Shown in pieces: positions 14,801-22,537 of a stretch of 30,926 nt of DNA. Each line of letters begins with the position of its first letter. The stretch's first letter is position 1. The stretch comes from Monoglobus sp964617455 (GTDB lineage: Bacteria; Bacillota; Clostridia; Monoglobales; Monoglobaceae): NCBI GenBank assembly GCA_964617455.1, contig CAZTYF010000021.1, forward strand, positions 1-30,926, written 5' to 3'. Both the position numbers and the translations under genes were made by a program. The notes beneath the pieces are model-generated. The model did no database searches and was not told the DNA's origin. It was given only the letters and a program-made list of their open reading frames with translations.

Positions 14801-15387
14801 ATGTATTTGCCGAGATAATCAACAATGCAAACAGCCAAATCAACAAAGGCCCCGGCCTTGACAACAGAGAAAATCCCTTTGTTACATATGATCAGATCGG
14901 AGGCAGCGGATGGGTTCACTTCGATACATCAATCGACTACGACAAAGTGGGAACCGATGAGTTTATAACAATGACCGCATCCAAGAAGGATGGGACCGTC
15001 CTCGGTACAACCACCATGGGAAGCATTGAGGGCAAAGACACAACTCTCTGCTCCGTAAGATTGGTTAGCACGGCGGAATCCGTATATTTTGCCAATATGA
15101 AACTTGGAAAGGAACTCGTAAACGACAAGGTATTCTATGTGAGCAAACCAGCCATGGAAGGCAGGGCCGTCAAAGCCTCAATCCGCAATACGAGCGGGCA
15201 AAACGCCATGTTTATCGCAGCCGCCTATGACACAAGCGGTGCCTTGGCGGATGCGAAGGTTGTCTCCGTCCCCAATTCGGATACAGACTTTACCGTAAGC
15301 GGTATGGAATTTGACAAGGATTATACCAATATTCGGTTCTTCCTCTGGAACGAAGGCACCTTTGAGCCCTACGCAAACGTCAAGTGA
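11884..15387 (+). CDS. Secreted multidomain pectate lyase (PL1-like), 1167 residues
   Basis: This enzyme should cleave polygalacturonate by Ca2+-dependent beta-elimination outside the cell. Domains in order: signal peptide (1-25, MKKLMSFLLVISLTL...), short linker, and a right-handed beta-helix lyase from about residue 54 ('AFPGAEGGGKYTKGARG') with 'VIIDHCSTSW' and 'HHDSRSPRLDR'. The lyase ends near 500 with 'GYTWIEAYVNDW'. Next come an Ig-like stretch (about 520-625), a concanavalin-like beta-sandwich (about 629-865), and a Pro/Thr linker (873-888). A carbohydrate-binding-like beta-sandwich (about 890-1077) is followed by the shared C-terminal module (about 1080-1167, 'NIRFFLWNEGTFEPYANVK'). 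ATG 11884 follows AGGAGTG by 6 nt. No cell-wall sorting or SLH motif is present. The PL1 call is firm; binding-domain roles are inferred. Confidence 0.88.
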   Translation: MKKLMSFLLVISLTLSAFSLCAVFAESGAPLRVADEAEPEATSVPTEVPNPLIAFPGAEGGGKYTKGARGALDNGGKVEVYHVTSLDADGPGTLADAVGDGVTTGDDSETVGRIVVFDVGGIIDVPDTLYINRNNITLLGQTAPGDGVTLTGGDLRIGNGRKNVMIRYMRVRPTNKNGGEYDGIGGQWNQDVIIDHCSTSWFVDEGLTLYAGSAENATYKQGQRLTVQDTITAESMRLSGHFKGAHGYGGILGGTNATYYRNLFAHHDSRSPRLDRVLQKTDIQNNVIYNWGVTNSAYGGEPTSPHNQVLNPSKINYANNFYSYGPSTRTDRRPRIFDLSGLAKTVDDKTYKSQFYMEGNYVEGVQTSTDDNWSSDATNKGADQVDRMTVPFSLGDALYPNLNVSESIPGKDVRDAILPGIGATLPKRDATDARIIADAKNRTGRIINNSDEVGGISGFEKVEKEFVIPEDWKGQNNMGDAKDEDIIASGEKAGYTWIEAYVNDWTEEQSKTLPTNPEVIVTSPVIASVNSKVGGTTVNNGKWTVINDTQTVSYKAQATPVGNTKITKMELWDGPNVLKTYEDAAVIDDTISLGIGEHYLSCVAYNDAGESTRSTTSIVYVNGSTVPEGWEMAKIGSPAFGAGSASVDENGIYTIGGSGKIGGKSDTCNFMYKKVTGNFDISLKMEDIMGNENGPVMGLMVRNTLDANSISAAVVDGWIKLGRNPRIVARTSKGGELATDPDETNSTDMKTGIFFKDKDGGVISANVLGEYNDGNKTGYNWLPGEAHELPNYLRIQRDGNNLVFSVSNGGTDYTDNIRQPYIMNIPGLADEMCIGVAIDSHQGQSDASPKQYYSMAGFSDLKVDNKSNFEGLPTPEPTPTPAPTVEPNIAAQYDVWQDGASTEDGKLGENEVVYKDGEAALYVKTFNVYQELVEPYSSGVVNFDFDVYVDKDVDRNFRVYFENKTGNWQNGENVFAEIINNANSQINKGPGLDNRENPFVTYDQIGGSGWVHFDTSIDYDKVGTDEFITMTASKKDGTVLGTTTMGSIEGKDTTLCSVRLVSTAESVYFANMKLGKELVNDKVFYVSKPAMEGRAVKASIRNTSGQNAMFIAAAYDTSGALADAKVVSVPNSDTDFTVSGMEFDKDYTNIRFFLWNEGTFEPYANVK

Positions 15388-15442
15388 TATATCGACGCCT
15401 CGGCTGATGCGTTTGGCAATGCAAGCGAAAAACAGAAACAAA

Positions 15443-15467
15443 GCGGCGCACTTTGAAAGTGCGCCGC
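15443..15467. terminator. Bidirectional terminator between lyase and lysine operon
   Basis: Perfect 12-bp arms GCGGCGCACTTT (15443-15454) and AAAGTGCGCCGC (15456-15467) are followed by AATTTT on the plus strand and by TTTGTTTCTGTTTTT on the minus strand. It separates the convergent pectate lyase and ACT-protein genes. Confidence 0.85.
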
Positions 15468-15519
15468 AATTTTAAGTCGCAAATATTACCGAAACGGGAC
15501 TCCTCGCATGGAGAGTTTT

Positions 15520-15975
15520 TTAATTCAACAAAACCTTTTTGGCGGCTTCGGAATCCTTTATATCTATCAGGCAAGATATTTCCGTTTCGGCGGTGGTTAT
15601 CAGTTTCACGCTTATGTCTTGTTCCGCCAAGAGAGCAAACAACTCTGCCGCAACTCCGTATTCCTTGCGCATCCCTTCCCCGCTTAAGAGAATTTTGGTG
15701 TTGTTGCCGTTTATGTCGGCAGAAACCTTGGGTGAGAGAGATTTAAACTTGCCCGTCAGTCCTATCACAGCGGGGAGGTCATCCTCCGACAAGGTAAAGG
15801 ACAGGTTTATGCTGTCCTTGTAGGGGGCGGTTTGGCTGATCATATCAATGCTTATGCCGTTTTCCGCAATGATGCCCAAAATCCTTGAAACGCTGCTCGG
15901 GTCATTGGGGATGTTGTTGATGGTCACGATCGCAATTTCCGAAAAGAATTCTATATCCGTAATGGTTTTTATCAT
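15520..15975 (-). CDS. Stand-alone double-ACT protein, aspartokinase regulatory-like
   Basis: This 151-residue protein is built of two ACT domains and no kinase. The first (about 10-75) contains 'DPSSVSRILGIIAENGISID'; the second (about 85-150) contains 'GVAAELFALLAEQDISVKLI' and 'ETEISCLIDI', the pattern of the regulatory half of aspartate kinase. ACT domains bind amino acids, here probably lysine, threonine or a related effector. It is last in an operon with asd, dapA and dapB. GGAGG is 8 nt from ATG 15975 but only 2 nt from ATG 15981, so the inner start is preferred. It could allosterically regulate a distant aspartokinase; that is inference. Confidence 0.82.
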   Translation of the reverse strand: MIKTITDIEFFSEIAIVTINNIPNDPSSVSRILGIIAENGISIDMISQTAPYKDSINLSFTLSEDDLPAVIGLTGKFKSLSPKVSADINGNNTKILLSGEGMRKEYGVAAELFALLAEQDISVKLITTAETEISCLIDIKDSEAAKKVLLN

Positions 15976-15992
15976 TTTCATAACCTCCTGTC

Positions 15993-16751
15993 CTATGCGT
16001 TCTCAATCAAATCTTTCATGCTATACATACCCGGGGCTTTTCCATTCATAAACATTGCCGCCCTAATGGCACCAATCGCAAAAACATCCTTGGATGTGGC
16101 AGTGTGTTTGAGTTCAAGCACTTCGTCGGTGCCTGCAAATATGACATTATGCTCTCCCACAATTGTGCCTCCGCGGATTGAGTGGATGCCGATTTCGGTT
16201 TTTTCCCTTTTCCTGCGTACGGAGTGTCTGTCGTAGGTATATTTCGGATCATAGCCCACTGCCTCCGACACAGCGTCCGCAATTGCAAGGGCTGTGCCAC
16301 TGGGGGCATCAATTTTTTGGTTGTGGTGCTTTTCCACAATCTCTATATCAAAATTGCTTTCAAGAAGCCGAGCTGCCTTGGACGCAAGGTCAATCAACAG
16401 ATTGATACCGATGGACATATTTGCCGAAAAGAATATAGGCACCGATTTTGAAGCACCCTTCATTTTGACCTTCTGTTCATCTCCGAGTCCGGTAGTGCAT
16501 ATAACAGCAGGGATTTTATTCTTTATTGCAAAATCCAAAATCCCCTCAAAGGCCGAGGGATGAGAAAAGTCGACAATCACATGGATTTCCTCTTTAACAT
16601 CCTCAAGACCGGTATATATGGGAAACTTGGCATCTGCATGTGGGTTAATGTCATATCCGGCCGCAACTTCGGCTCCTTCGGTTCTTTCACAAACATCAGC
16701 CACCGTTCGGCCCATATGTCCTCCCGCTCCGCTGAGTAGTATTTTTGTCAT
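15993..16751 (-). CDS. dapB: 4-hydroxy-tetrahydrodipicolinate reductase
   Basis: This 252-residue enzyme reduces the DapA product with NAD(P)H in the lysine/diaminopimelate pathway. The nucleotide-binding 'LLSGAGGHMGRTV' is at the N-terminus. The signature 'EKHHNQKIDAPSGTA', with the catalytic His-His/Lys set, lies in the middle, and 'GEHNVIFAG' follows. ATG 16751 follows GGGGTG by 6 nt; the GTG at 16760 lacks a ribosome site. It lies 16 nt after dapA, so both are co-transcribed. Confidence 0.96.
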   Translation of the reverse strand: MTKILLSGAGGHMGRTVADVCERTEGAEVAAGYDINPHADAKFPIYTGLEDVKEEIHVIVDFSHPSAFEGILDFAIKNKIPAVICTTGLGDEQKVKMKGASKSVPIFFSANMSIGINLLIDLASKAARLLESNFDIEIVEKHHNQKIDAPSGTALAIADAVSEAVGYDPKYTYDRHSVRRKREKTEIGIHSIRGGTIVGEHNVIFAGTDEVLELKHTATSKDVFAIGAIRAAMFMNGKAPGMYSMKDLIENA

Positions 16752-16767
16752 CTTTATCACCCCGAAA

Positions 16768-17661
16768 TTATTTCAACTTGCAAACAACATCCATCTTATC
16801 GAGGACCGCCTTTAGCTTTGCCTTGTTTCCTTCTTCCATATCACAGAGGGGCATTCTCAGGGGGCCCACCTCATATCCCAACATATTCATGGCTGTTTTT
16901 ATGGGGATGGGATTCACTTCAATGAACAGCGTATTTATCAACTCCATGTGCCTTAGGAATAAGTCCTTGGACTTTTCGATTTCTCCTTCGGAAAACAGAG
17001 CACATATGTCATGGGTCTCTTTGGGCAAAATATTTGACAGCACCGAAATAACCCCTTTGCCTCCCAAAGACATAACGGGAACAATAATATCGTCATTGCC
17101 CGCATATATGTTAAGGTCTGTCTCGGCTGCAATTTTTCCCACAAACGCCAAGTCTCCCGTAGCTTCCTTAACGGCGTTGACATTGGGGATTTCGGCCAGT
17201 TTTTTCAAAGTCTCCACAGAAAAGGCAAGACCGCCGGTCCTTCCCGGAATATTATAGAGTATAATCGGAATTTTCACATTATCGGCAATCAGTTTTACGT
17301 GATTGTATAATCCTTTCTGGGTTGTCTTGTTGTAGTAAGGAGCAACAATCAAAAGCCCCTCCGCTCCGACTTCCTCGGCATAGCGGCTCAATTCAACCGC
17401 ATGGGCTGTATCATTACTGCCTGTGCCCGCAATTACGGGGATCCTGCCGGCTGTTTTTTCCACTGTGTATCGGATGACTTCTTTGTGCTCCGCATCGGGC
17501 ATGGTAGATGACTCGCCGGTGGTGCCGCAGACGATAATCGCATCGGTACCTTCCGCAATGTGCATCTCTATCAGTTCACCCATTTTGTCATAGTTGACTC
17601 CGTTTTCCGTAAACGGAGTGATAATCGCAACACCGCTTCCGGTGAAAATAGGCTCTTTCAT
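16768..17661 (-). CDS. dapA: 4-hydroxy-tetrahydrodipicolinate synthase
   Basis: This 297-residue TIM-barrel aldolase condenses pyruvate with aspartate semialdehyde. The visible catalytic residues are Lys165 in 'AVKEATGD' (Schiff base), Tyr136 in 'ILYNIPGRTG', and the Thr-Thr pair in 'CGTTGES'. Start ATG 17661 has AAAGGA 9 nt upstream; longer readings toward 17715 have none. It is the second gene of the asd-dapA-dapB-ACT operon, 46 nt after asd. Confidence 0.97.
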   Translation of the reverse strand: MKEPIFTGSGVAIITPFTENGVNYDKMGELIEMHIAEGTDAIIVCGTTGESSTMPDAEHKEVIRYTVEKTAGRIPVIAGTGSNDTAHAVELSRYAEEVGAEGLLIVAPYYNKTTQKGLYNHVKLIADNVKIPIILYNIPGRTGGLAFSVETLKKLAEIPNVNAVKEATGDLAFVGKIAAETDLNIYAGNDDIIVPVMSLGGKGVISVLSNILPKETHDICALFSEGEIEKSKDLFLRHMELINTLFIEVNPIPIKTAMNMLGYEVGPLRMPLCDMEEGNKAKLKAVLDKMDVVCKLK

Positions 17662-17707
17662 ATCCGCAAATCCTTTCGTATAATTAGTCTTTATTTCTTT
17701 CGTATTA

Positions 17708-18808
17708 TCAATCAAAATAACCCTTTGCAGCCAAAAGCTCCGCCATCAAAACCGCCCCGCCGGCAGCTCCCCTCAGAGTGTTGTGGCTCATAGAAACCAT
17801 TTTGTAGTCATACTGAACGGATTCTCTCAGCCTCCCGCAGGATATGGCCATTCCTCCGTCTATTTCGCGGGCTTCTTTGATTTGAGGCTTGTCGGGTTCC
17901 TCCGCTTCCGTGTATACATGAATAAATTGTTTGGGTGCATGGGGCAGTCTGAGCTTTTGGGGTTCCCCTTCATATTCTCTCCACATTTGTTCGATTTCTT
18001 GAACGGTGGGCTTATTTGCCCTGTCCTTAAAAGTAAAGAATATGGCCGCTGTGTGACCGTCGGATACCGGGACCCTGTAAGTTTGGCACTCGATGCTCAG
18101 TTTGTCGGATGGCACTATCGCACCGTCTTTGATTTCTCCCAGGATTTTATTGGGCTCAACTTCCGACTTCATTTCCTCGCCGCCGATATAGGGAATAAGG
18201 TTGTCTGCCATTTCGGGCCAGCTTTCGAACGTTTTACCTGCTCCGGATATGGCTTGGTATGTGGTAACAAGGGCTTTTTCGATAGGATACTTTCGGTTAA
18301 TGATCGCAAGAGCGGGCAAGTACGACTGAAGGGAGCAATTGGATTTAACTGCAATGAAGCCCCGCTTCGTGCCAAGGCGCTTTTTCTGGGCATCAATTAT
18401 CTCAAGATGATCCGGGTTTATTTCCGGTATGATCATGGGAACATCGGGAGTATGGCGGTTTGCGGAATTGTTGGATACAACCGGGCATTCCGCCAAAGCG
18501 TATCTCTCTTCCAAAGCCTTTATCTCCTCTTTTTTCATATCCACTGCACAGAACACAAAATCGACTTCTTTTGCGATTTTGTCAATATCCGCTCCTGCGT
18601 CATACACAATCATGTCCTGAACATTCTTTGGTATTTCGGTTTTCATAGACCAACGGCTGCCCACTGCGTCCGCATATTTCTTCCCGGCACTTCGGGGAGA
18701 TGCCGCCAAAACTTTTATATTAAACCAAGGATGGTCCCAAAGCAGCGTGATAAACCGCTGCCCCACCATTCCCGTAGCACCGATAATTCCAACATTAAAT
18801 CGTTTCAA
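17708..18808 (-). CDS. asd: Aspartate-semialdehyde dehydrogenase (archaeal/fungal-type)
   Basis: This 366-residue enzyme makes aspartate semialdehyde from aspartyl phosphate with NADPH. The Rossmann start 'VGIIGATGMVGQRFI' and the catalytic Cys158 in 'VKSNCSLQSYLPAL' are visible, along with 'YQAISGAGKTFESWPEM'. The overall layout matches the archaeal/fungal branch rather than the usual E. coli or Bacillus form. Translation starts at TTG 18808, with GGAGG about 9 nt upstream. It is first in the operon, behind a perfect consensus promoter. No aspartate kinase gene is present in the window. Confidence 0.95.
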   Translation of the reverse strand: MKRFNVGIIGATGMVGQRFITLLWDHPWFNIKVLAASPRSAGKKYADAVGSRWSMKTEIPKNVQDMIVYDAGADIDKIAKEVDFVFCAVDMKKEEIKALEERYALAECPVVSNNSANRHTPDVPMIIPEINPDHLEIIDAQKKRLGTKRGFIAVKSNCSLQSYLPALAIINRKYPIEKALVTTYQAISGAGKTFESWPEMADNLIPYIGGEEMKSEVEPNKILGEIKDGAIVPSDKLSIECQTYRVPVSDGHTAAIFFTFKDRANKPTVQEIEQMWREYEGEPQKLRLPHAPKQFIHVYTEAEEPDKPQIKEAREIDGGMAISCGRLRESVQYDYKMVSMSHNTLRGAAGGAVLMAELLAAKGYFD

Positions 18809-18878
18809 AATTCAAAATCCTCCTTAAAACCTTCGCACATACAGGTCATAAAACCAACGTGTGTCATCACAACATATA

Positions 18879-18907
18879 ATTATATGACATTATCCCCACT
18901 ATGTCAA
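18879..18907 (-). promoter_or_regulatory. Perfect promoter of the lysine operon, overlapping an upstream stop
   Basis: Minus-strand TTGACA (18907-18902), 17-bp spacer and TATAAT (18884-18879). The TGA stop of the upstream pectate lyase (18906-18904) lies inside the -35 hexamer. No terminator was seen between lyase and asd. Confidence 0.85.
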
Positions 18908-21900
18908 ATGATTTTTTGATTGTATGTTATCTCTTTGGCCTCTGCCATAGGTCTGTTTCCTTCGAAGCTGTTCCATACAAAGGCTTTGATTATGTCTGCA
19001 TTTAGTATGCCATATTCAAAAAAGATACTGTCTGTATCTCCCACGGCAATCGCAATATCCTCTTCTTGGATGTCCGTGAGGATACCTGTTTCCGTGTATA
19101 ATGCAATAATCAGCTTTGCATGGGAGCCCGAAATATTGGTTATGTCTACGGTGACAGTATTGTCCGACACGGTAAGATTGTCAATTTGATACATATATCC
19201 GTTTTCGGGCTTGACGGTGGGCTCCGGTGTGGAAGTTGCGGTCGGGGACGGTACTGCCGTTGGCATAGAAGTCGCCGTAGGATTGGGCTCAGAACTCGGT
19301 GTATTTACAGGTTTGGACGTCGGTGTGGGTATCGATGTTGCCTCGGGCGTCACCGTTGCCGTAGGTGCTGTTGTTGGTTGGGGAGCCTCCGTTGTTACGG
19401 GTGTCGGTTCCGCTGTAGGCGCGGACGTCGCAGTCGGCGTCGATGTCGGTTCCGCTGTAGGCACAGGTTTCGCCGTAGGCCCGGGAGGAGTAAGGTCGGG
19501 TTTTTTCGTTGTTGTCGGTGTAGGTGTGGGAATCTCGGTCGGAGTCGCCGTTATCATAGGCGTGACCGTAGGTGTCGGTTTTGGAGCCTCTGTTGTTACC
19601 GGCGTCGGTGCAGCTGTTTCAGTCGGTGTGACCGTTGGTGTCGGTGGAGGAGCCTTTGTTGTTACCGGCGTCGGTGCAGTCGTTGCAGCGGGTGTGACCG
19701 TTGGTGTCGATTGAGGAGTCTCCGTTGTTATGGGCGTCGGTTCAGCTGTAGGCACTGGCGTCGCAGTCGGAGTCGGAGGTCCTGTGGGCCCCGGGGTTGG
19801 CCGGTTGCCCGACTCATTTGGCGTGAATATGATTTCGCCTATAATGCCTTTGGAGCCCGCTACAAAAATGTAATAATCGCAATACTCTTTTGCATCAAAG
19901 ATGACCGTTTCGATGAGCCCCTGACCGGGATGTTTGTAAATGGCTCTGCCGCCCGTATCCGTACCTTTGTCAAATTCAAACACATAGCCCGTTTTGCCAA
20001 AGGAAGCTTTTTGCTTAGTTTCGATAACACCGTCTGTCATTACATTTATCTTCGCAGCGCTTCCGGATATGGGCGCATATCCGTTATCCGGCTTGTTTGT
20101 TGCCGATTTAGGATTTTCGGTTGCCCTGATACCAAAATCATCAAATTGCCACGGGCTTTGCGAGCTGTCCCCGAAGGGACGAGAAGGAAGCAAATCGACT
20201 ATTAATAGGTTATTTATAATAACCGGCGGTGGATCAAATTCACCGGCACCTTGAGGTTGCCAGCAGATTTCATTCGTTGGTTCGGGGGAGGGTGTGACAG
20301 AAGATTGAGGTTCGGCTGTCGCTGTAGGTTCGGCCGCCTTCGTAGGTTCAGGAGTTTTGGCCGTTACCGATGTAGGAGTAGGTTCTGCGGTCGATTCAGC
20401 CGTAGGTACCGGTTTTGGAGCCTCTGTTACTTCCGGTGTCGGTATATTCGTTGCAGCGGGTGTGACCGTAGGTGTCGATGGAGGAGCCTCCGTTGTTACC
20501 GGCGTCGGCGCGACTGTTGCAGCGGGTGTGACCGCAGGTGCCGATGGAGGAGCCTCCGTTGTTACGGGTGTAGGTTCTGCCGTAGGCACAGGTGCCACAG
20601 TTGAAGTCGGTGCCGCCGTAGGCACGGGAGTTATCGTTGCCGTGGGTCCGGGTGTTGCCGTAGGTGCCGCTGTGGGTGTACCGGTCGGTGTCACTGTTGG
20701 CGTAGCGGTGGGTGTTGGCGCAGGCGTAGCTGTGGGTGTTGCATTTCCTCTCACATAGCTTCCGTCCGCTACATCATTGGCATATTCCTCAATATTGGTA
20801 TACCCGCTTGAGACGATTTGGACTGCATCACCCGGGTTGTTTTTGTTTGTTCCGTTTTGTTCTTCCCATCTGTCCGGAAGGCCGTCCTTGTCAGAATCCG
20901 GCTCCGCAATGCCCGAAAGTGTCGGCAGTCCACCTGCTTCCGAGGGGGTGTCGATTATTCCGTTCTTGTTTTTTCCGCATTCTCCTCTGCCCAAACGAAC
21001 ATCCTCCACCACTCTTGCGTCCAAGGAATCTCTTGAAACACTTGCTCCGGCTTTTGCCAAAACATCCTCATAAGCCTCTTCTGCTGTTTGGGTGGTCACG
21101 GGATAGTCGATTTGATATTTGAAATGCACTTTTTGCGCATCTGTGTTTTCGTTTATATCGCTGTAAATTATGTCTTTGCTACTCGTGCCGCTGTGCCCAT
21201 TTGTCCACACATAGTAATTTTGCGCGGAGCTGTCTTTTGTGATTCCGAGGGCGTTATTCTCGGTCACATTGGGGTCGCCGTCAACATAGGTGCCGTCAAC
21301 ATAAAGGTCCGTGCTCCATTTAAATGTTTGGCCGTTGCCGGTGGAGGATAATTCGTATATTTTGCTCCTTTTTCCGTCATCGGTGGCAGGCCCTGCTTTG
21401 TAATAGCAATTTATGATATTCAATGCCATGGCACCTTGACCGCCGTAGGCCGAATTGCCTCCCCAATTGTATATAACATTGTTACGCCAATCGGAAAGCG
21501 TGGTTTGGGTTGACATATCATAGTCAGCGCTTCCCTCCAAATTACCCTGAGGCGCCCTCGGATTTCTGCTGCTGTGATGTGCCATCAAATTGTGATGGAA
21601 GCTGGCATTTCTGCCTCCCCAAATTCCGCCGTAGCCATGGGCTCCCTTGCCGTGTACGGAATTATTCAAGCTCTCGGAAATAATGCACCATTGCATGGTA
21701 AAGTCGGTATTTTCATAAAAAGAGGCGCATTCATCGACACTCCAACTGACGGAGCAATGGTCGACTATAATGTTGCTGCAATTCCTGCCGCCCAAGGAGT
21801 CATCCTCCACATCGTTGCTGTCACCCATTCTGAATCTTAGATATCGCAGGATAATATTGCTTGTTTGGGATTCTATATGAGTATCGTATCCGGTGAGGCA

Positions 21901-22251
21901 AATCCCGTCACCGGGCGCCGTTTGGCCCAGGATTGTGAGGTTATTTCCGCCGATGTTCAGACGGGATTTAAGCTCGATATTTCCCGCCACATCGAACACG
22001 ATTATGCGATTGTCTTCAGAAACCGCATCCCGAAAAGAGCCGCTTATCGCAGGCTCGTCTTTACCGTAATCTTCAAGAGTGGTCACATGATATATCTCGG
22101 GATTATTTGCCGATCGGGCTCCCGTGGTATACATACCTCCCCCTTCCGCACCGGGAAAGGCAGGCAGCCGATCCTCCGCCGGCGCAGCATGGCCCACCGG
22201 CACAGAGACGGTCATAATAACCAAGCTTAGTAGTATACATATTTTTTTCAT
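18904..22251 (-). CDS. Secreted multidomain pectate lyase (PL1-like) with long Thr/Pro linkers, 1115 residues
   Basis: A signal peptide (1-23) precedes a beta-helix pectate lyase domain (about 31-470). It begins 'AFPGAEGGGMYTTGARS' and contains 'IIVDHCSVSWSVDEC' and 'AHHSSRNPRAPQG'. A calcium-type 'DSDKDGLPDRWEEQNG' segment closes it near 480. A Thr/Pro/Ala linker (about 501-658) leads to a beta-sandwich (about 659-814, 'YYIFVAGSKGIIGEIIFTP'), probably a sugar-binding module. A second linker (about 815-1015) leads to the shared C-terminal module (about 1016-1115, 'IIKAFVWNSFEGNRPMAEA'). ATG 22251 follows GAGG by 6 nt. It differs from the plus-strand lyase in its linkers and accessory domains. 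It should degrade pectate outside the cell; surface retention is unproven. Confidence 0.87.
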   Translation of the reverse strand: MKKICILLSLVIMTVSVPVGHAAPAEDRLPAFPGAEGGGMYTTGARSANNPEIYHVTTLEDYGKDEPAISGSFRDAVSEDNRIIVFDVAGNIELKSRLNIGGNNLTILGQTAPGDGICLTGYDTHIESQTSNIILRYLRFRMGDSNDVEDDSLGGRNCSNIIVDHCSVSWSVDECASFYENTDFTMQWCIISESLNNSVHGKGAHGYGGIWGGRNASFHHNLMAHHSSRNPRAPQGNLEGSADYDMSTQTTLSDWRNNVIYNWGGNSAYGGQGAMALNIINCYYKAGPATDDGKRSKIYELSSTGNGQTFKWSTDLYVDGTYVDGDPNVTENNALGITKDSSAQNYYVWTNGHSGTSSKDIIYSDINENTDAQKVHFKYQIDYPVTTQTAEEAYEDVLAKAGASVSRDSLDARVVEDVRLGRGECGKNKNGIIDTPSEAGGLPTLSGIAEPDSDKDGLPDRWEEQNGTNKNNPGDAVQIVSSGYTNIEEYANDVADGSYVRGNATPTATPAPTPTATPTVTPTGTPTAAPTATPGPTATITPVPTAAPTSTVAPVPTAEPTPVTTEAPPSAPAVTPAATVAPTPVTTEAPPSTPTVTPAATNIPTPEVTEAPKPVPTAESTAEPTPTSVTAKTPEPTKAAEPTATAEPQSSVTPSPEPTNEICWQPQGAGEFDPPPVIINNLLIVDLLPSRPFGDSSQSPWQFDDFGIRATENPKSATNKPDNGYAPISGSAAKINVMTDGVIETKQKASFGKTGYVFEFDKGTDTGGRAIYKHPGQGLIETVIFDAKEYCDYYIFVAGSKGIIGEIIFTPNESGNRPTPGPTGPPTPTATPVPTAEPTPITTETPQSTPTVTPAATTAPTPVTTKAPPPTPTVTPTETAAPTPVTTEAPKPTPTVTPMITATPTEIPTPTPTTTKKPDLTPPGPTAKPVPTAEPTSTPTATSAPTAEPTPVTTEAPQPTTAPTATVTPEATSIPTPTSKPVNTPSSEPNPTATSMPTAVPSPTATSTPEPTVKPENGYMYQIDNLTVSDNTVTVDITNISGSHAKLIIALYTETGILTDIQEEDIAIAVGDTDSIFFEYGILNADIIKAFVWNSFEGNRPMAEAKEITYNQKII
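19205..19807 (-). repeat. Second Thr/Pro linker, imperfect 60-bp repeats
   Basis: DNA encoding about 200 residues of Thr, Pro, Ala and Val built from degenerate units close to 20 residues, for example around 'APTPVTTEAP' and 'PTVTPAAT'. Adjacent copies differ at several codons, so they are old or diverging. Antisense readings give long Gly/Val- or Arg/Cys-rich frames, which are artefacts of the repeat. Confidence 0.85.
20278..20751 (-). repeat. First Thr/Pro linker, imperfect 60-bp repeats
   Basis: It encodes about 158 residues between the lyase and the middle beta-sandwich. At least two near-identical 60-bp copies encode the core 'VTPAAT(V/N)(A/I)PTP' followed by 'VTTEAP'. Some units are shared with the second linker, suggesting copying within the gene. 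Confidence 0.85.
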
Positions 22252-22302
22252 AATAATCCTCTTCGTAATTTCTTCGTTTTTGTGTATTTGTGTATATGAT
22301 CT

Positions 22303-22318
22303 CGATATAAGCATATCG
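22303..22318. promoter_or_regulatory. Inverted repeat in pectate lyase leader
   Basis: CGATAT (22303-22308) and ATATCG (22313-22318) form a 6-4-6 palindrome inside the predicted leader of the minus-strand lyase. It could be an operator; no known consensus is matched. Confidence 0.3.
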
Positions 22319-22382
22319 CAAATACTTTATGCCGGAAGGCCAATCAATTTTTTGAATCACATTTATAACATCAAGTGAAATG

Positions 22383-22410
22383 ATTATATCACATATAAGA
22401 AAAAAGTCAA
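22383..22410 (-). promoter_or_regulatory. Promoter of the minus-strand pectate lyase
   Basis: Minus-strand TTGACT (22410-22405), 16-bp spacer and TATAAT (22388-22383), with a TGTG-A extended -10. The leader would be about 125 nt. TTTCAC follows the -10, giving a weak half-match to the palindrome of the other lyase promoter. Confidence 0.75.
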
Positions 22411-22476
22411 GTATATCAAGCGGCATTACACGGGAATGTGTGTAAAAGAAAATTCTGTATTTTGTGCAAAAGATAA

Positions 22477-22506
22477 AACAAGGACGAGATAAATCTCGTC
22501 CCTGTT
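22477..22506 (-). terminator. Terminator of the DUF4230-like gene
   Basis: Fourteen-bp arms (22477-22490 and 22493-22506) around ATCTCGTCC pair fully on the minus strand with one G-U wobble, followed by TTATCTTTT. On the plus strand the same site is an A-C mismatch, so it serves the minus transcript. Confidence 0.8.
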
Positions 22507-22537
22507 TTCCTGTAGGTCAAATTCTCCGATTTTTATC

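Noticed and set aside
17783..18919. Plus-strand frame of 378 codons opposite asd
   Set aside because: It runs antisense to a clear aspartate-semialdehyde dehydrogenase and has no family signature or ribosome site.
19205..20751. CRISPR array
   Set aside because: The repeats are in frame, encode Thr/Pro linkers, and lack constant-length unique spacers.
19120..20758. Long plus-strand frames rich in Gly/Val or Arg/Cys opposite the pectate lyase
   Set aside because: They are antisense images of the Thr/Pro repeat DNA; they have no ribosome sites and no domain character.
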